A stretch of 64,000 nt of DNA from Roridomyces roridus (Eukaryota > Basidiomycota > Agaricomycetes > Agaricales > Mycenaceae), in contig JARKIF010000004.1 of the NCBI GenBank assembly GCA_029378245.1, positions 1,860,001 through 1,924,000 of the forward strand, given 5' to 3'. The notes under the pieces are model-generated. The model saw only the letters and a list, made by a program, of their open reading frames with translations. It was not told the DNA's origin and made no database searches. Numbering within the stretch: the first letter of the stretch is position 1; each line of letters starts with the position of its first letter. Below are positions 1-11,797 of the stretch, piece by piece. The translations under genes and the position numbers were made by a program.

Positions 1-74
1 TGATGCGTGCAGCTGGAAACGCGGACGATTTAGTCAACTTGAAATACATTATACAATTACTACAAAGTCCAGAA

Positions 75-1988
75 TCATCTCGAACCTCCGCCATACTCCT
101 CCTCGAGCACCTCCTCAAGCCGCTTACACAGCTTGCCAAGTAACCACTGCGCCTCGGAAACACCACTCAAAAGGGGCCCATCCTCACCCAACCACGTCCA
201 CTCTCCCCGCTTCTCATTATCCTCGGCTCCCCCACTCTCAGATCCAGATCGTTTTTGCCCCTCCGTGGGCTCACCAAGAAGTGCAAGCCACGCTTCCCAG
301 TCCTCCCACGCATATTCAACTGCAGGCTTGGTCGCTGCATCCTTTGCGAGTCGACTAATCTGCCGCGCGAGGCGTGCAGCCAGTCCGGAACCCTCACCGC
401 GCTTCTCCTCCACGTGCTCGACGGCGTGTCCAAGACGCTCTACGTCCGTACCAATCCTGTTGAGTGCTCCTTGGTCAATATCTTGTTGTCCTGAGGCGCC
501 TTTGCGTTGAAAGGCACCGCCCGAGTTGCCTGTGATGCCGAGCACAAGTCCATGCCGGATCCAACCGGTGAGTATATCGCCGACGTTCGAGATGAGGATG
601 GTCACGGTTGGGACGGCGATAATGGACCACACGACGAAGAATGGTTTGCCTGCTGTGGACATGGGGAAAAAGTCGCCATAGCCGACCGTAAGGAGGGAGG
701 TATAGCTGAAGTATAATGATTCAAAGTAAGTCCAGCCTTGCGGCGCCTAAGTAGCTGTGAATGCCGAGTTGCAGAAATTATGGTCGAGACGGACCTCGGA
801 ATACCAAAAGGTCAGAGCTCCGAGGAACCAGAGCAGAAGGTAGGCGAACAAAGAGATGCCGAGTGCCGTATACTTGTGCCTCGTCTCCGCAGTGGCTTGA
901 ATCCTGCGCATCGCCTCCCACTCATCCTTCTTCCACCCCTCGTCAGGCTCTTGCATCCGAGACATCCACCGCTCCCGCTCCCGCGCAACCATCCGGCGCA
1001 CGACCTTGACCTTCCCCCTCTCCAGCACCAGTCCGCGAATTGAACCAATCAAGAGACCGAGCATGGTGATTCCGCCCACCGCGTACGGGATAAGCAGGGC
1101 TCGGCCCGTGTGTGTTTTGGGCGGAAAGTCAGAGCCAAGACCGATAGTGAGGAGCGTGTAGTCGGCCCAGTAGACGCCGTCGAGGTAGTCCCACCCTTCG
1201 ACGTGTGCAAAGACGCCGGCGCCTGCGGCGAGGTAGCAGACGTAGATGGTGGTTTGGAGCATGAGGGTGCGTTGGGGAACGGTGAGCGCGTTGAATGAGG
1301 GCGGGTAGGCGCGGAATACGTAGGCGCCTGCTGCGTTGGCGGTCAGCAGTATGGGAAGGATAACGTATACTGAGGCAGCGATGATGGCGTAGTAGTACGC
1401 TGTGTTGAAGTGAGTTTCCAGTGATTTTATTGACGAGTGCGTACCTTGAGAGTGTTCCAAACCAGGAGTAGTGCGTACTATGCCGAGCGGAACTATAAGC
1501 AGCACGGCAGAGATGAACCAGAAGACTATTGTCAGAGGTTGTGCGATAGAATAGCGGAGCAGATGGCCAAAATTCGCAAGCAGGACTATGTTGGCAAACA
1601 GAGAAATGGCCAACGACAGCCCCGTCACGGCAGTCAACCATTCAGGATCGGATATTTGACTGCCGTCCGCAGTGTGTTGCCTCCAATTTTGAGACTGTGC
1701 GCAGACCGAAAAGAAATTGGCCAACGGTCCGAAAGTTCCCGCAACGATCGGGAATGCAGTGGAAGTGAACCACCAGCGACTGGAGCAATTGAGAAACCGT
1801 CAAGATAGTCCAGAGAACACGTACTTGGGCTGAAAGTAGCCAACCTCTTCCTCTTCATCGTCTTGTTTCAACTCTTTGCGAAAAGCAGCTCTGACTCCCC
1901 CGTCGTCCTTCTTATCGCACTGTTCAGCGTGGTGTTGCGCGTTTTGGAACGTTTCTTGGAGATGTTCGTCGAGGCCGGGGTCGTTCAT
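75..1988 (-). CDS. TOK1: TOK-type outward-rectifier potassium channel
   Basis: Two-pore-domain K+ channel of the fungal TOK family, acting in the plasma membrane to let K+ out on depolarisation (family knowledge). Four exons (1825-1988, 1445-1779, 795-1399, 75-746) join in frame to 591 aa with 45, 45 and 48 nt introns. The first selectivity filter reads TIGLGSDF near residue 270. The second reads TVGYGDFF and straddles the start of exon 4. Several hydrophobic segments precede pore 1, the RWWFTSTAFP and AYVFRAYPPSF stretches are typical of fungal TOK proteins, and the C-terminal tail is long, charged and cytoplasmic. The start MNDPGLDE at 1988 was chosen because it is an ATG and fits the family. 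An in-frame alternative lies at 2069. It is transcribed away from the alternative oxidase gene across about 470 bp. Confidence 0.9.
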
Positions 1989-2455
1989 CGGTCGTGGTGA
2001 CGCGCAAGAGGGTGGGGTCTGCAATGACACAATGCCGAAGATCGGCATGGCAGGTGATCGTGCCGGCACGTGGCACGTGCGTCGTGCTTCTCAGCAGGGT
2101 TGAACCTGCACACCCATCTCGCGGGAATCGCCAGCGCGTCTTATTCTGTGCTGCTCGTCGTCATCTCTCGCAATCACGGGATTCTAAAAAGCAACAGGGT
2201 CCTCCCTGACTCTGCGAACCACATTTCGTGTGTCGCCAGCTATACACGCTCAAATCAAACTCAAGTTCCAATCGACGGTCGCGGCGGACCACCGACATGG
2301 CAGTTCAAAACAACTATTCGAGGGCTGAAACGAATACAACCGCCGAATCTCGGGCCTTTGAATACGATCGGTGCCGCTCGGCTCGGGATCGGGTGGAAAC
2401 GGGCAAAGCAGTATAAATTGGCCCCTCAGCCAATCCGAGACTATCCACAACTCCC
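1989..2455. promoter_or_regulatory. Divergent promoter between TOK channel and alternative oxidase
   Basis: This 467-bp gap lies between two divergently transcribed start codons. A TATA-like tataaatt sits at about 2412-2419, some 40 bp upstream of the oxidase ATG. I saw no clear TATA for the channel. Nothing else coding is visible. Confidence 0.5.
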
Positions 2456-4031
2456 ATGCTGCGTACCACTTGTGTCCAGCTCTTACCTGCCCAGCGCAAT
2501 GCCGCTCTCCGCTTGGCCGGAGCTTCCATGATCTGTTCGTCGCGTCCGAAACGCGCCTTCATGTCGACCACGTCTCGGCCACATGAGCCTGCCCCGGCTT
2601 CCTCTCTGACCAAACCCGATGGCGTGAGTACCGTGCCCACCATGGTACGCGGCGACTGGGTGCTTTTCCACCCTGTTTACACCCCCGAAGAAGTGAAGGC
2701 GGTCGAGGTACGCATCCTCCCTGTCTGATCGGTCTATTCTCAGTTTATTTCCCAGGTGCTCCACCAGGACACCAGAACGATGTCCGATAAGTTTGCCTAC
2801 GGGCTCGTCCGGCTAGCACGGTAACTACTCGTTCACCGACCCAGATTCATACGACTTACTTTCATCTTAGGTGGGGCTTTGACCTTGTATCGCGTTACAA
2901 GCACAAGGAGATCCCGGCAGATAGTACTCTGACTGTGGCTGAGTTGCGCAAGCAGGGCTTTCTTCTGGACGAGACTGGGTGGCTGAATGTGAGGCTCTCT
3001 TTCCCAGCTTTCCGACTTGCCTAATGATTATGCAGCGCATCTTGTTCTTGGAAACCATCGCGGGCGTTCCTGGGATGGTGGCTGCGACTCTGCGCCATCT
3101 CACTAGTTTGCGGCTCATGGTATGTCGTCCTCGTTTGGACATTGGAAAAATAACTGAGGGAACTTGAAGCGTCGCGACAGTGGATGGTACTCGAGCTCCC
3201 GCTCTCAATAAACAACTCTAACCACTCTTAGGATCCATACATGTCTTGAAGAGGCCGAAAACGAGCGAATGCACCTCATGTACGATTCATCTTCCTTCCT
3301 TGACAATATCTGACACTCGTGCAGGACATTCATGACGCTGCGCGAGTCATCGCTATGGTTCCGCGCGCTCATTCTTGGCGCCCAAGGCGTCTTTTATAAC
3401 CTTTTCTGTGCGTTTTCCCATTCAAGCTCGATCAGCCTCTGACTTTTTTCGCAGTCATATCATATCTCGTTTCTCCCAAGACATGCCACCGCTTCGTAGG
3501 GTATCTGGAAGAGGAAGCCGTCCTCACATAGTATGTTTCTTGACTGCCCATTCTTTGTCTTATTGCTGACACTCTTCCCAGTACCCGCTGCATCAAAGAC
3601 CTCGAAGCCGGTCGAATCCCTGAATGGTGCGTTCCTTCGTTTGACATTCCTCGCAATATGCTGAACCACATACAGGACCAACAAACCCGCGCCCGAGATC
3701 GCCATTGACTACTGGCGACTTGCTCCCGACGCCAAGCTGCTCGACGTCATCTACGCCGTCCGCTCCGACGAATCAACACACCGTTTCGTCAATCACAGCC
3801 TCAGCAACCTCCACGTATCGACCGATGTGAATCCTTTTGCGTTGAGGGAGCCGGATATGTATGTCAAAGGGAAGAAGATATCGTACGTACCATACCCTGC
3901 TTCTCAGTCTGTGGTGACTTATGAATGAGGATGATAGATTCGAGAGGGTCGAGGCGGAGCAGTATGTTGCTGAATCACATGCGCTTATGCGGAAACGAAC
4001 GGAGGCGGCGGTGGCGGAGGGAGAGAAGTAG
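2456..4031 (+). CDS. AOX1: Mitochondrial alternative oxidase
   Basis: Ubiquinol oxidase that passes electrons from ubiquinol straight to oxygen, by-passing complexes III and IV at the inner mitochondrial membrane. Eleven exons (2456-2707, 2756-2820, 2871-2988, 3036-3119, 3170-3186, 3232-3279, 3325-3407, 3455-3530, 3582-3626, 3676-3882, 3938-4031) join in frame to 362 aa, the usual fungal length. The di-iron ligand motifs are all visible: [20 protein letters not shown], the LEEEAVLTY segment and DESTHR. The N-terminus is basic and serine-rich, as expected for a mitochondrial presequence. The fifth exon is only 17 nt. The stop codon lies in a 21-bp tandem duplication, so a second copy of the last codons follows it. 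A TATA-like box stands about 40 bp upstream. Confidence 0.95.
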
Positions 4032-4052
4032 ATGGCGGAGGGAGAGAAGTAG
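4012..4052 (+). repeat. 21-bp tandem duplication over the AOX stop codon
   Basis: A unit beginning tggcggagggagagaag occurs twice in a row (4012-4032 and 4033-4052, the last base of the second unit differing). Each copy contains the same in-frame end Ala-Glu-Gly-Glu-Lys-stop. The duplication therefore leaves the protein unchanged and places a spare C-terminus in the 3' UTR. Confidence 0.85.
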
Positions 4053-4832
4053 ATTGTCCGGTGATAGAATTCACTTTAAGATTTAACAATAATGTGTAGA
4101 CAGTAGAGCCTTATAATCCTAAAGAGGCCCTTGGTTCAGGAAGACGTCGATATCGAAAGGAACAAGCATATTATTCGCGCGCTTGGTCGACCCCCGAAGG
4201 GAATCTCAAGCCCGGGGCCCAACGACAAGGGAGCGCGAAGGGCTGCCAACCCATCCCCCGGGAACTATCTACTGACTACTCAGGCTGCAACGCATCTTCC
4301 CACTCCAAATCGACGGCGACGGGGGCGAAAGCGAAAGACGGCAATCAACGAGAGTCCAGTAAGTATAAAAGCAAGCAAGACGCACCGTGAATAAGGACCC
4401 GAGCTCTGGCCCCCTCATCTATCGAACACCTGATCCACATGGGGACAACAGACGTCCTCCCGGGAGCTGGGTCTAGGCAACGGCACGGATTCACCAGGAT
4501 GCCCGTCCGAAGCTCTCGCGAAGAGGTATCGCTGTGAACGCACGGGTTAGGGCCGGAATCATCGAGGGCGACCAAAGGAGTCTGGGCGAGGGCAGCAGTG
4601 AGAAACCTGTCGTGGCGAGATGGCAAGACGGAAGGGTACCTTGAAGATGGTGGCGGTTTGAAGGCAAGGGTGCTGGGTGTCAGCCACCTGGTGGCTGGCA
4701 TTTTATACGGCGACAGGTGTAAATAATTTTTTTGAACCGTGACTCGGGGAAGCGGGTACGGAATGGAATGGAGAGCAAGTCCATTTTGGGATTGCGAACA
4801 AACACAAGTACACAATACAGAGCACCAATAAA
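4053..4832. other. Intergenic stretch, one weak small-gene candidate
   Basis: This gap of about 780 bp contains the 3' flanks of the oxidase and of the 285-aa gene. A minus-strand ATG at 4701 opens a short reading frame with a plausible 5' splice site (gtaccc) and a cag acceptor 58 nt on. Several ways of joining the pieces exist and none gives a product I recognise, so I do not call a gene. Confidence 0.3.
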
Positions 4833-5794
4833 CTACCGCTTGCGGCTCTTCGTGCCCGACCGGGTGACGCGACCATCCTTCTTGGCACGCTTCCCTCCGC
4901 GACTCTCACTCCGGCTTCCTTCGCTGTCTTCCCCTGAGCCTGATGCCGACGCAGCCTCGCCACGATCCTCCTCTTCCATATCAGACGCCCGACGCTTCTT
5001 CTTGGTACTCTTGTCAGCTTCCCCCGCGCGTCGCCTCTTCCAAGGAGCTTGCTCAGGAGTGAGAGAATCCAAGGCGCGCTGGAGCTCCTCCTCATTTCGG
5101 GGCCGGGTATAGAAGCAGAAAGCGTTCACAGGCTGGATCCTGCTGTCGAAATCTGGGGTGGGTGGCAGGGACGGAGGCTGCTGCACTGGCGCCGGGGGCG
5201 GTGCGGCTACGGGCGGTGGGAAGGGCGCTGAGCTGGGGAGGAATCCACGTGGGGGAAACGAGTTTGCGCGGGGCCTCATGTCAGCGCGGGCCCAGCCCGG
5301 GAATGTGAAGGCTGATGCGGATGGCGCACGGTGGCCTGGGACTTCTTCTGTCTCATCTATGCGTGGTATGAGCAACGCGGCTGAGGACGACGAGGTTATG
5401 GACGCACCTCTAGTCTCGTCCTCTTTGTTCTTGAGTAGGTTCTCGATTTCGGTCTCCTCCTCTTTCTTGGTCACTGGGAATGGACTAGCTTGAGACGATG
5501 GATGACAGAGTAGCGGCTGCACGTACCTTCTATCTTGACCGAGTCCTTGGTATCGGACACCCTTCGCACGCTGGTCACGACGTCTGCTGGCTTGATATCT
5601 TCGCCAAGGTTAGCAGCCTGAAGAACCGATGAGCATCCGCCGGAGAGGCCAGTATTGAGCTCACTCACGTTGATGGTGACCTCAACGGGAGGCTCGTTCC
5701 CGTTGTCGCACAGGATACGCAGCGAGTCAAGAGACTCGAGGGTGACAACGACCCCGTTGCAGGTGATAGTGTACTTGCACGACAAGGCGGGCAT
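4833..5794 (-). CDS. Uncharacterised basic, proline-rich, probably nuclear protein
   Basis: Three exons (5669-5794, 5527-5617, 4833-5473) join in frame to 285 aa with introns of 51 and 53 nt. The start MPALSCKYT at 5794 is an ATG and is followed by a compact beta-rich-looking segment of about 70 residues (CKYTITCNGVVVTLESLDS). A proline-rich linker comes next, with PPPVAAPPP near its centre. The tail is highly charged, with KRRRAG, KKKRR and KRAKKDGR clusters that look like nuclear localisation signals, and acidic Ser/Glu runs between them. I do not recognise the family. A chromatin- or nucleolus-associated role is only an inference from composition. The neighbouring genes give no clue. Confidence 0.65.
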
Positions 5795-6509
5795 TTTGTA
5801 TTCAAACTGGGGCGGGTGCAGCACTGGTATGGTTGGGGGTGGAATGTGGTAGCGGATAAAGCTGAAGCAGGTTTGACTTGGGCCAGCTCAATTTATATAT
5901 CTTTCTTGTCCCATTGTTCTCTGTGATTGATGGCAACGAAGCGAGGGCCAAAGCGCAGGCGGGGAGGGCCAAAGCTTTTGCACAGCACTTTTCACCACGA
6001 CCTCATGGGTCGGCGGAGCAAGGCGTTATGTATTGAGCGGCTTGGTGCTGAGCAAGGAGTTTACGGTGACGCGAAACGCTTGGGCCTCCAAGTTGCCGGG
6101 CGCCGGGATGAGCAGAAAGAATACCCTCGACCGCTGCCCGCGACGGTTTAACTTGTCAGTCTGTCTCGTGTTCAGGAGCCTTGGTCTTCACGGTTCCAGA
6201 TTGGCTTGAGGGTCTTTCACGGACTAAGTGGCAAAACAGTCCATCCGAATGCAATTTTCGCCGGAGAGACGACCCTCAAGAGGTCGGCTGAGCACCAGAG
6301 ACGACCAAGAAATCCATTGGAGAATTGAGGCGAAGAACTGAGAGGAGGCACGCTCGAGGGCTGATGGGAGAAGCCGGTCAAACTTTGATTTTCTCCTCCT
6401 CCATCGTCTGTGTTGGCATTCAGAGACGGACGCGTCTTTGGCGGGTTCCAGGTGCGTCCATTGCAGCCCTCCTTCTACTCCGTGTCCTCATACAAGTTTT
6501 GCAGGCAAG
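5795..6509. other. Divergent intergenic promoter region
   Basis: 715 bp between two divergently transcribed genes. A TATA-like ttatatatc lies near 5892-5900, about 100 bp upstream of the minus-strand start. The short open frames here have no supporting splice structure or recognisable product. Confidence 0.5.
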
Positions 6510-7606
6510 ATGAACGCTCTCGGCCGAAGCTCTATACGGATTCTACTGCGACCCGGGGCACTTCCTAGCCGTCATATCCATGCTACTCCAATAGCTCTCA
6601 AAAAGAAAAAGGGCCAGGCTCTCGATGACGACTTCTTCAACGATGAACTCGTTGAGGACCTTATCCCTTCCGGAGTCGCGCCTTCCCCTCCTCCTGCTGC
6701 CTCCCCCACTCCGATAGTAGCCTCTACGTCCACTTCGACATCACCAGCAACGCCTACCAAGGTCGAAACGAGGCATCTCAGCCCGGCGGCGCGCCTCCAC
6801 AAATTCAATGTCCTCGTCCAGTTTGTCCGGCCTCGTATCGGACGGACGCCCAAGAAAAGATCGCCCCTCGTGCGCAAGTCAGCCTTTCCCCAGCTAATCC
6901 AACTCGCGACGACGCCTGCTCAAATTCACACCATCACGGAGCTCATGGCGATTTGGAAGGAGGGCAAGCTTGGGACGCAGGGCAAGGCGCGGATTGGCCC
7001 CGACGGCCAACCAAAGGGCGCCAACCCTTTCACTGAGCCTACCAGTGAACTCTTTGCCCGTACGTTCCTCTCTTTCTTGGTCTTATTTCGTCGTAAATCT
7101 TGTACGCAGGCCGCTGTGAAGAGCTCAAGATCCCTGAACACGCGCTGACGGTTTACGGGTCGTTTGCTACATACTCTCTACCCCTCACACTTCCCGCCGG
7201 TCGCAGCCTGCTACATGGCCTGGTCGCTGCCGAGCGCCCGTTCGCGGACATCGTCACCGCCACCGCCCTCTACCCGTCATATGGCTTAGCGCCTGTCCAG
7301 GAGGACCTGACGTCCTGCGCGTTGGTGCTGTCCGCGTCCCTGCGACACCTCAAGACCACTGAAGAGGGCAGCAAGGCGCGGAAGAATATAGAATTGCTCG
7401 TAAACGAGCTCGTCGCCGCGCTCCAGGCGCGTCTGACCAAGACACCGCCAATGCCTGAGAGCCGCAGCGTGCAGGAAAAGACGGTCCGTACATGGCTGAA
7501 GGGCATCACTCGCGAACTGGACGAGTTCTTGCGGACAACGGACGGGTCGAGGAAATGGCTGCAGAGGTGGATGGCGAAGAGCAGGTTTTTACCAACGCCC
7601 AATTGA
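6510..7606 (+). CDS. Predicted mitochondrial protein with helical-repeat (PPR/TPR-like) C-terminal part
   Basis: Two exons (6510-7059 and 7110-7606, intron 50 nt) encode 348 aa. The N-terminus (MNALGRSSIRILLRPG, then SRHIHATPIALKKKKG) has the arginine-rich, acid-poor character and cleavage-site look of a mitochondrial presequence. A Pro/Ser/Thr linker follows. The remainder is helical, with a stretch around RRCEELKIPEHALTVYGSF and the following LPLTLPAGRSLLHGL that resembles a pentatricopeptide/TPR-type helix pair. A role in the mitochondrial ribosome or in mitochondrial RNA metabolism is plausible, but I cannot assign a named subunit. The ATG at 6510 was preferred because upstream codons in the same frame use only non-ATG starts. 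Confidence 0.75.
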
Positions 7607-7859
7607 GTATCTTCTTTGCTATCTTTAAGTATTCTAATTGAATTGCACGATTATTTGAGCCTCAGCTGCCGCAGCCACCATCTCGAAATATCGACCTTCG
7701 TTTCTTTTTTCTGACAGAAAGTTGCCTCGTGTCTGGGAAACTTGTTCCTCCTCTCCAGTGGACCACATGCAACGGCCCTGACCACTCCGGCAAAACCCAC
7801 GGCCGGGTGTACAGTATATAGATGAGACTCACACTGGCTATCATCCGGTCTTGCTCGCT

Positions 7860-9564
7860 ATGCGCTTCTTGCAGTATGTCCTCCCGCTTGGGCTGGTCGC
7901 GGCACCAGGTAGGCACAAAGCCATCAAATAATCTTGACCGCGAGCTCATCGTGCAATGCAGCCTTGGCGCAGCCCACCTCGTTCGACAGTTACCTCGCCC
8001 TGGCGTCCGAATGGCCTCCCGGCCCAGGCTCCGTGCTCGTCCCTCAGGAGCCCGACGCAGAGCTCACGGCTATGATGGCGGAGATTGACCCTGCGAGGAT
8101 TCAGACTATCATCGAGACGCTCGTGTCCTTTGGGACGAGGAATACCATGTCGAATCAGACTGACCCGAATAGGGGAATTGGTGCTGCGAGGAATTGGATT
8201 GCGGAGCAGATGCAGGGATTTGCGGCGACCAGTGGGGGAAGGATGACTGTCGAGGTGGGTGTTGCCCCCTTAATTCCGCTTTCTCTCTTGCTGAGCATTG
8301 AGTTTATAGGTGCAGACATTCCTCCAGCCCGTAGTAGCCGGAGAGATTCTCATGCCCACGAATATAAGCAACGTGATAGCGACACTGAAGGGCTCCGTGG
8401 ACCCGAATCGGATTTACATCGTTTCGGGGCATTATGACTCGCGGGTGACCAATGTCACGAATTTCATCGACGATTCTCCTGGTGCAGGTGCGGCGGTCGT
8501 TCTTGCGGGGTGAGGATTATTGATTCGTTGGCAGACGACGATGGGTCTGGTGTCGCGGTGGCCATGGAGCTGGCGCGCGTCATGGCCACTCATAAGCCTG
8601 CTGCTACCATTATGTTTGCGGCAGTTGCAGGTTCGTTGCCCTTCCAAGGATAGGCATTGGCTGATGACTTGTTAGGCGAGGAACAAGGCACCCTCGGCTC
8701 GACCTTCATGGCCAACACTCTCGCAGATGCAGGCGCTAATATCCAAGGCATGCTCAATGTCGGGGGATTCTCTACCATCTTGGCTTGTCTTCTGACGTTG
8801 GTTCTAGAACGACATCGTTGGTAGCTCGACCGCAGACGATGGGACCACGGACCCGTTTAATATCCGTATGTTCACGGAGGGCATCTCGACCTCGGAGACC
8901 GCTGCGGATACCAAGCGGAGGGAGTCGATCGGCGCTGAGAACGACACGCCCATCAGGCAGCTTGGGCGGTTCGTCGTTGAGGTGGGGTCTAATGCCATTA
9001 CACAGATGAATGGTGAGTCTGGTCTGCTAGCCTTGATGTTACGCTCACATGGGTACCTTAGTGCAAATGGTGTACCGGCCTGACCGCTTCCTGCGAGGTG
9101 GTGATCACCAACCCTTCATTGCACGCGGGTACCCTGCCGTCCGCTTCACCGAGCCGCACGAGAATTTTGCCCATCAGCACCAAGACGTGCGGGTCGACGA
9201 CACCGGGAAGCAATTCGGCGACCTCGTTGAATTCTGTGACTTTGAATTCAACGCCCGCGTTGCCCGCGTCAACGGTGTAGCGTTGTGGTCGCTCGCCCAG
9301 GCACCGGGGACGCCGCTTGGGCTGACGATGGATACGAGTGTGCTGACGAATAATTCGACGCTGACTTGGACGGATGATACCGAGGCGGCGGGGTACGAGG
9401 TTGTTTGGCGAGCGAGTGAGGATCCGTTTTGGACGCATGTTATTGAGGTGGGCAAGGTGACTAGGGCGACGATTTTGCTGTCAAAGGATAATGCGCAGTT
9501 TGGGGTGAGGGCGGTTGGGGCGAATGGGTTTAAGAGTCCCGCGGCGTTCCCGTTTACCGAGTAG
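7860..9564 (+). CDS. Secreted M28-family zinc peptidase with C-terminal beta domain
   Basis: Extracellular metallo-exopeptidase, probably an aminopeptidase acting on peptides outside the cell. Seven exons (7860-7908, 7962-8254, 8310-8487, 8535-8630, 8676-8758, 8808-9012, 9062-9564) join in frame to 468 aa. The N-terminus MRFLQYVLPLGLVAAPG continues into ALAQP, a clear signal peptide. The di-zinc ligands of M28 are visible in order: the His in SGHYDS, the bridging Asp in GADDDGSG, the catalytic Glu pair in GEEQGTLGS, an Asp in NDIVG and the last His in FTEPHENFAHQH. The final 90 residues (from about GVALWSLAQAPG) look like a fibronectin-III-type beta domain. Several NxT/NxS sites fit secretion. 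Confidence 0.92.
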
Positions 9565-9774
9565 GCATGGCCTCGGTCTTGTACTTACTATTGTTTTCCA
9601 GGATTAGGGAGCGTATCCTCTCTTGAGGGATAATCCACAAATGAGCGTCTCTTACCTATTTACCATAGTTGCCTGACCATCAACGGTTGAATATTCCCAG
9701 TCAAAATCGGTCCTGCTGAGATTAGCTGAGAAATGCTGATATCAGCTCCGAGCGAGTACAGAATTTTCAGGACG

Positions 9775-10379
9775 GCACGGTCGAACCTGTCTTCCTCCCA
9801 CACCTGCGTCGGCTATCCTTAAACGAACAGGTCGTTGAGCATGAAAATGCTCCTGATCATTCGCTCCTGAGCTATATTGGCGCCCTGCATATCCAACGAC
9901 TCGGTTTATCTATGCCTGATGTTCCTCCCTATGACGAAGACATTCCTTCATCCGACAATCCGAGTCCTCTGGATCTCTCCAGAAGCTCGTCCTTGTGGAC
10001 CCCGGCAATTTCGGCCTTTTATTCAAGATCCTGACATCCTGACTCTCGTTCCCACTGTCACCGAGTTGGGTGTCGAGTATCCTGGTCCAGCTGTCGCTCA
10101 ACGCTTGTTTGATTCCTGGCTCACTCTAAATTACTGCCAAACCTCGAAACATTATTCGTTGAGGAAGCACCGGATCCATTGGGGTACGACGCGCTTCACA
10201 GGATGCTGTATACTCGTCGCACTCGACTGCGACGTTTCCGCGGAACGTATTTCATGCTACTGGTGCGCGATTGCGTTCCCATCCCGGCGGAGATTCTGGT
10301 TGCGTTCATGGAGCTTTCGGCGGACGGTATGGATATCTGGATCGGGAACCGTGGGCAGAATTTACTCGTATCACAATGA
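9775..10379 (+). pseudogene. 5'-truncated F-box/LRR-type gene remnant
   Basis: The remains match the C-terminal half of the F-box-like family seen intact at 16747-18027. An LRR-like stretch FLPHLRRLSLNEQVVE is followed by LGLSMPDVPP, then in other frames by PDILTLVPTVTELGVEYPG and finally by ILVAFMELSADGMDIWIG. At least two frame changes and a TGA near 10033 interrupt it, and the coiled-coil and F-box part is absent. The end TGA at 10377-10379 corresponds to the family's normal C-terminus. Confidence 0.75.
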
Positions 10380-10600
10380 AGCATTGGACCAGAAATTGCT
10401 CTCAAATTGTTCGTAGGCTAGCGCGTCCTGAATTATTCTTTGTTGCATCAATTTCCGCCGATTTAAGAGCCAACGTTCGCGCAGATCAGATATTTCCATT
10501 CTTGTCTCCTGCCACCGTCGTCCCAGCCGCTGAAGTTCCAGATTTTTCAAGCAGGTTCGAACCACGGTCCACATATACTGTTTTCTTCCCATGCCCATTA

Positions 10601-11740
10601 CAGCTGTTCCACTATTTCTTGAGAAAAGTCTGTTTTTTTGTGCGCTAGCCGAGCTTGATCGAATTTTTGATTCAGTGATAAGGTGCACCTTATATAGTAT
10701 TTGCTCCCGGGGAAGCGTCGGCTGTGGTGCTGTGGCGACCACGCCAAGACGACTTGCGTACTTTCCGCCTCACACGTGCCGCTCGATATAGTAATTTGAT
10801 GGGGGCAGTGCTTGGCTGTGCATGTTGCGGCAACTGATGGATAAGTGATCCGTCAAGTCCTCAGGCAATAAGTACAATTGTACAAGTACAAGACAGAGGT
10901 ACTATAGAGCACGGACTCAGACATGGAGACAATGATGAGAACATAAGGAATTAATAATACACAGATAACTATGTAGTGGTAAGCCGAGGCCACCGCTGGC
11001 GAGCGTGCGGACGAATGGGATGACACACGGCGTGGCAGCCTCGCGTAGCCGCCACCCGAGCATACGTTGCCACAGCGAGTGGCTATGGGCAGCAGGTGAG
11101 CGAGGGTGTGTGGCGATATCCGCGGGGAGCGGTGTGACGAGCGAGAGGGCGTGCTGCGCGTGCAGACGGTCGGTCCTGTCATGAATGATGAGGTATCGTG
11201 GGCATGGGCGAGTGCAGTGTGCGGGTGTGTGAGCGATGTGGAGGCTGACACGCGCTGCAACGCCATACGACGGGCGTGGGCGCGGTAGTTGGTGAAGGGG
11301 CAGGAAGTGGAGGCTGTGGAGCACCAAGTTGACGGCGACTCGGTGAGTGGGCGAGAAGGGGACATGAGGCGAGGACGTGCATCGGGTGGTAGAGCAAAAG
11401 CGAGTTGCAGCGGGCGGAGGGGCAGCGATGAGCACGGCAGCATGGGGGAAGGTGGCAAGGATGATGACAGGATGTTTGTGTACCCCAAACAGACCATTGA
11501 CGGCCGAAATGATGGCCGATAGCACCGCCTCGCACTGCCCCCATCAAATTACTATATCGAGCGGCACGTGTGAGGCGGAAAGTCAGGAGTGGTCAGGCGC
11601 TGCCTCGGCAGTCCTCGGCTACAGGTGTCTGTCCGGAGCACTGCACAAAAAAGGTGCGGCTTATCAGTAATCAAAAACTGGATCACGCTCGGCTAGCGCT
11701 CAAAAAAAGTGACTTTTCTCATGAAATTGTGGAACAGCTG
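10601..11740. mobile_element. MITE of the CAGCTGTTCCAC family, split by a nested element
   Basis: Both ends carry cagctgttccac as inverted repeats that extend imperfectly for roughly 95 bp, and TA dinucleotides flank it at 10599-10600 and 11741-11742. The same family occurs as a compact 305-bp copy at 34486-34790, whose arms match this copy arm for arm in reverse orientation. The extra 0.8 kb lies in the middle and is itself bounded by perfect inverted repeats. The open frames inside have no recognisable protein. Confidence 0.8.
10760..11583. mobile_element. Nested element with perfect 52-bp terminal inverted repeats
   Basis: Bases 10760-10811 and 11532-11583 are exact reverse complements over 52 bp, each beginning actttccgcctcacacgtg from the outside. 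The 824-bp unit sits exactly where the compact MITE at 34 kb has continuous sequence (around ccaagacg / gtcaggcgc). I see no clean target-site duplication. Internal open frames are GC-rich, arginine- and histidine-rich and look non-coding. Confidence 0.7.
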
Positions 11741-11797
11741 TAAAATTTCGCAGGAAACGACGAGAACTCTCTGAATCCAAGCACTTCGAAGTCGATC

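Noticed and set aside
4345..4701. Possible small spliced gene on the minus strand
   Set aside because: Several alternative splice joins are possible, and none yields a recognisable or conserved-looking protein.
10917..11525. Long open frames inside the nested element
   Set aside because: All three frames are open in places, composition is Arg/His/Ser-rich, and no motif of a transposase or other protein is visible.
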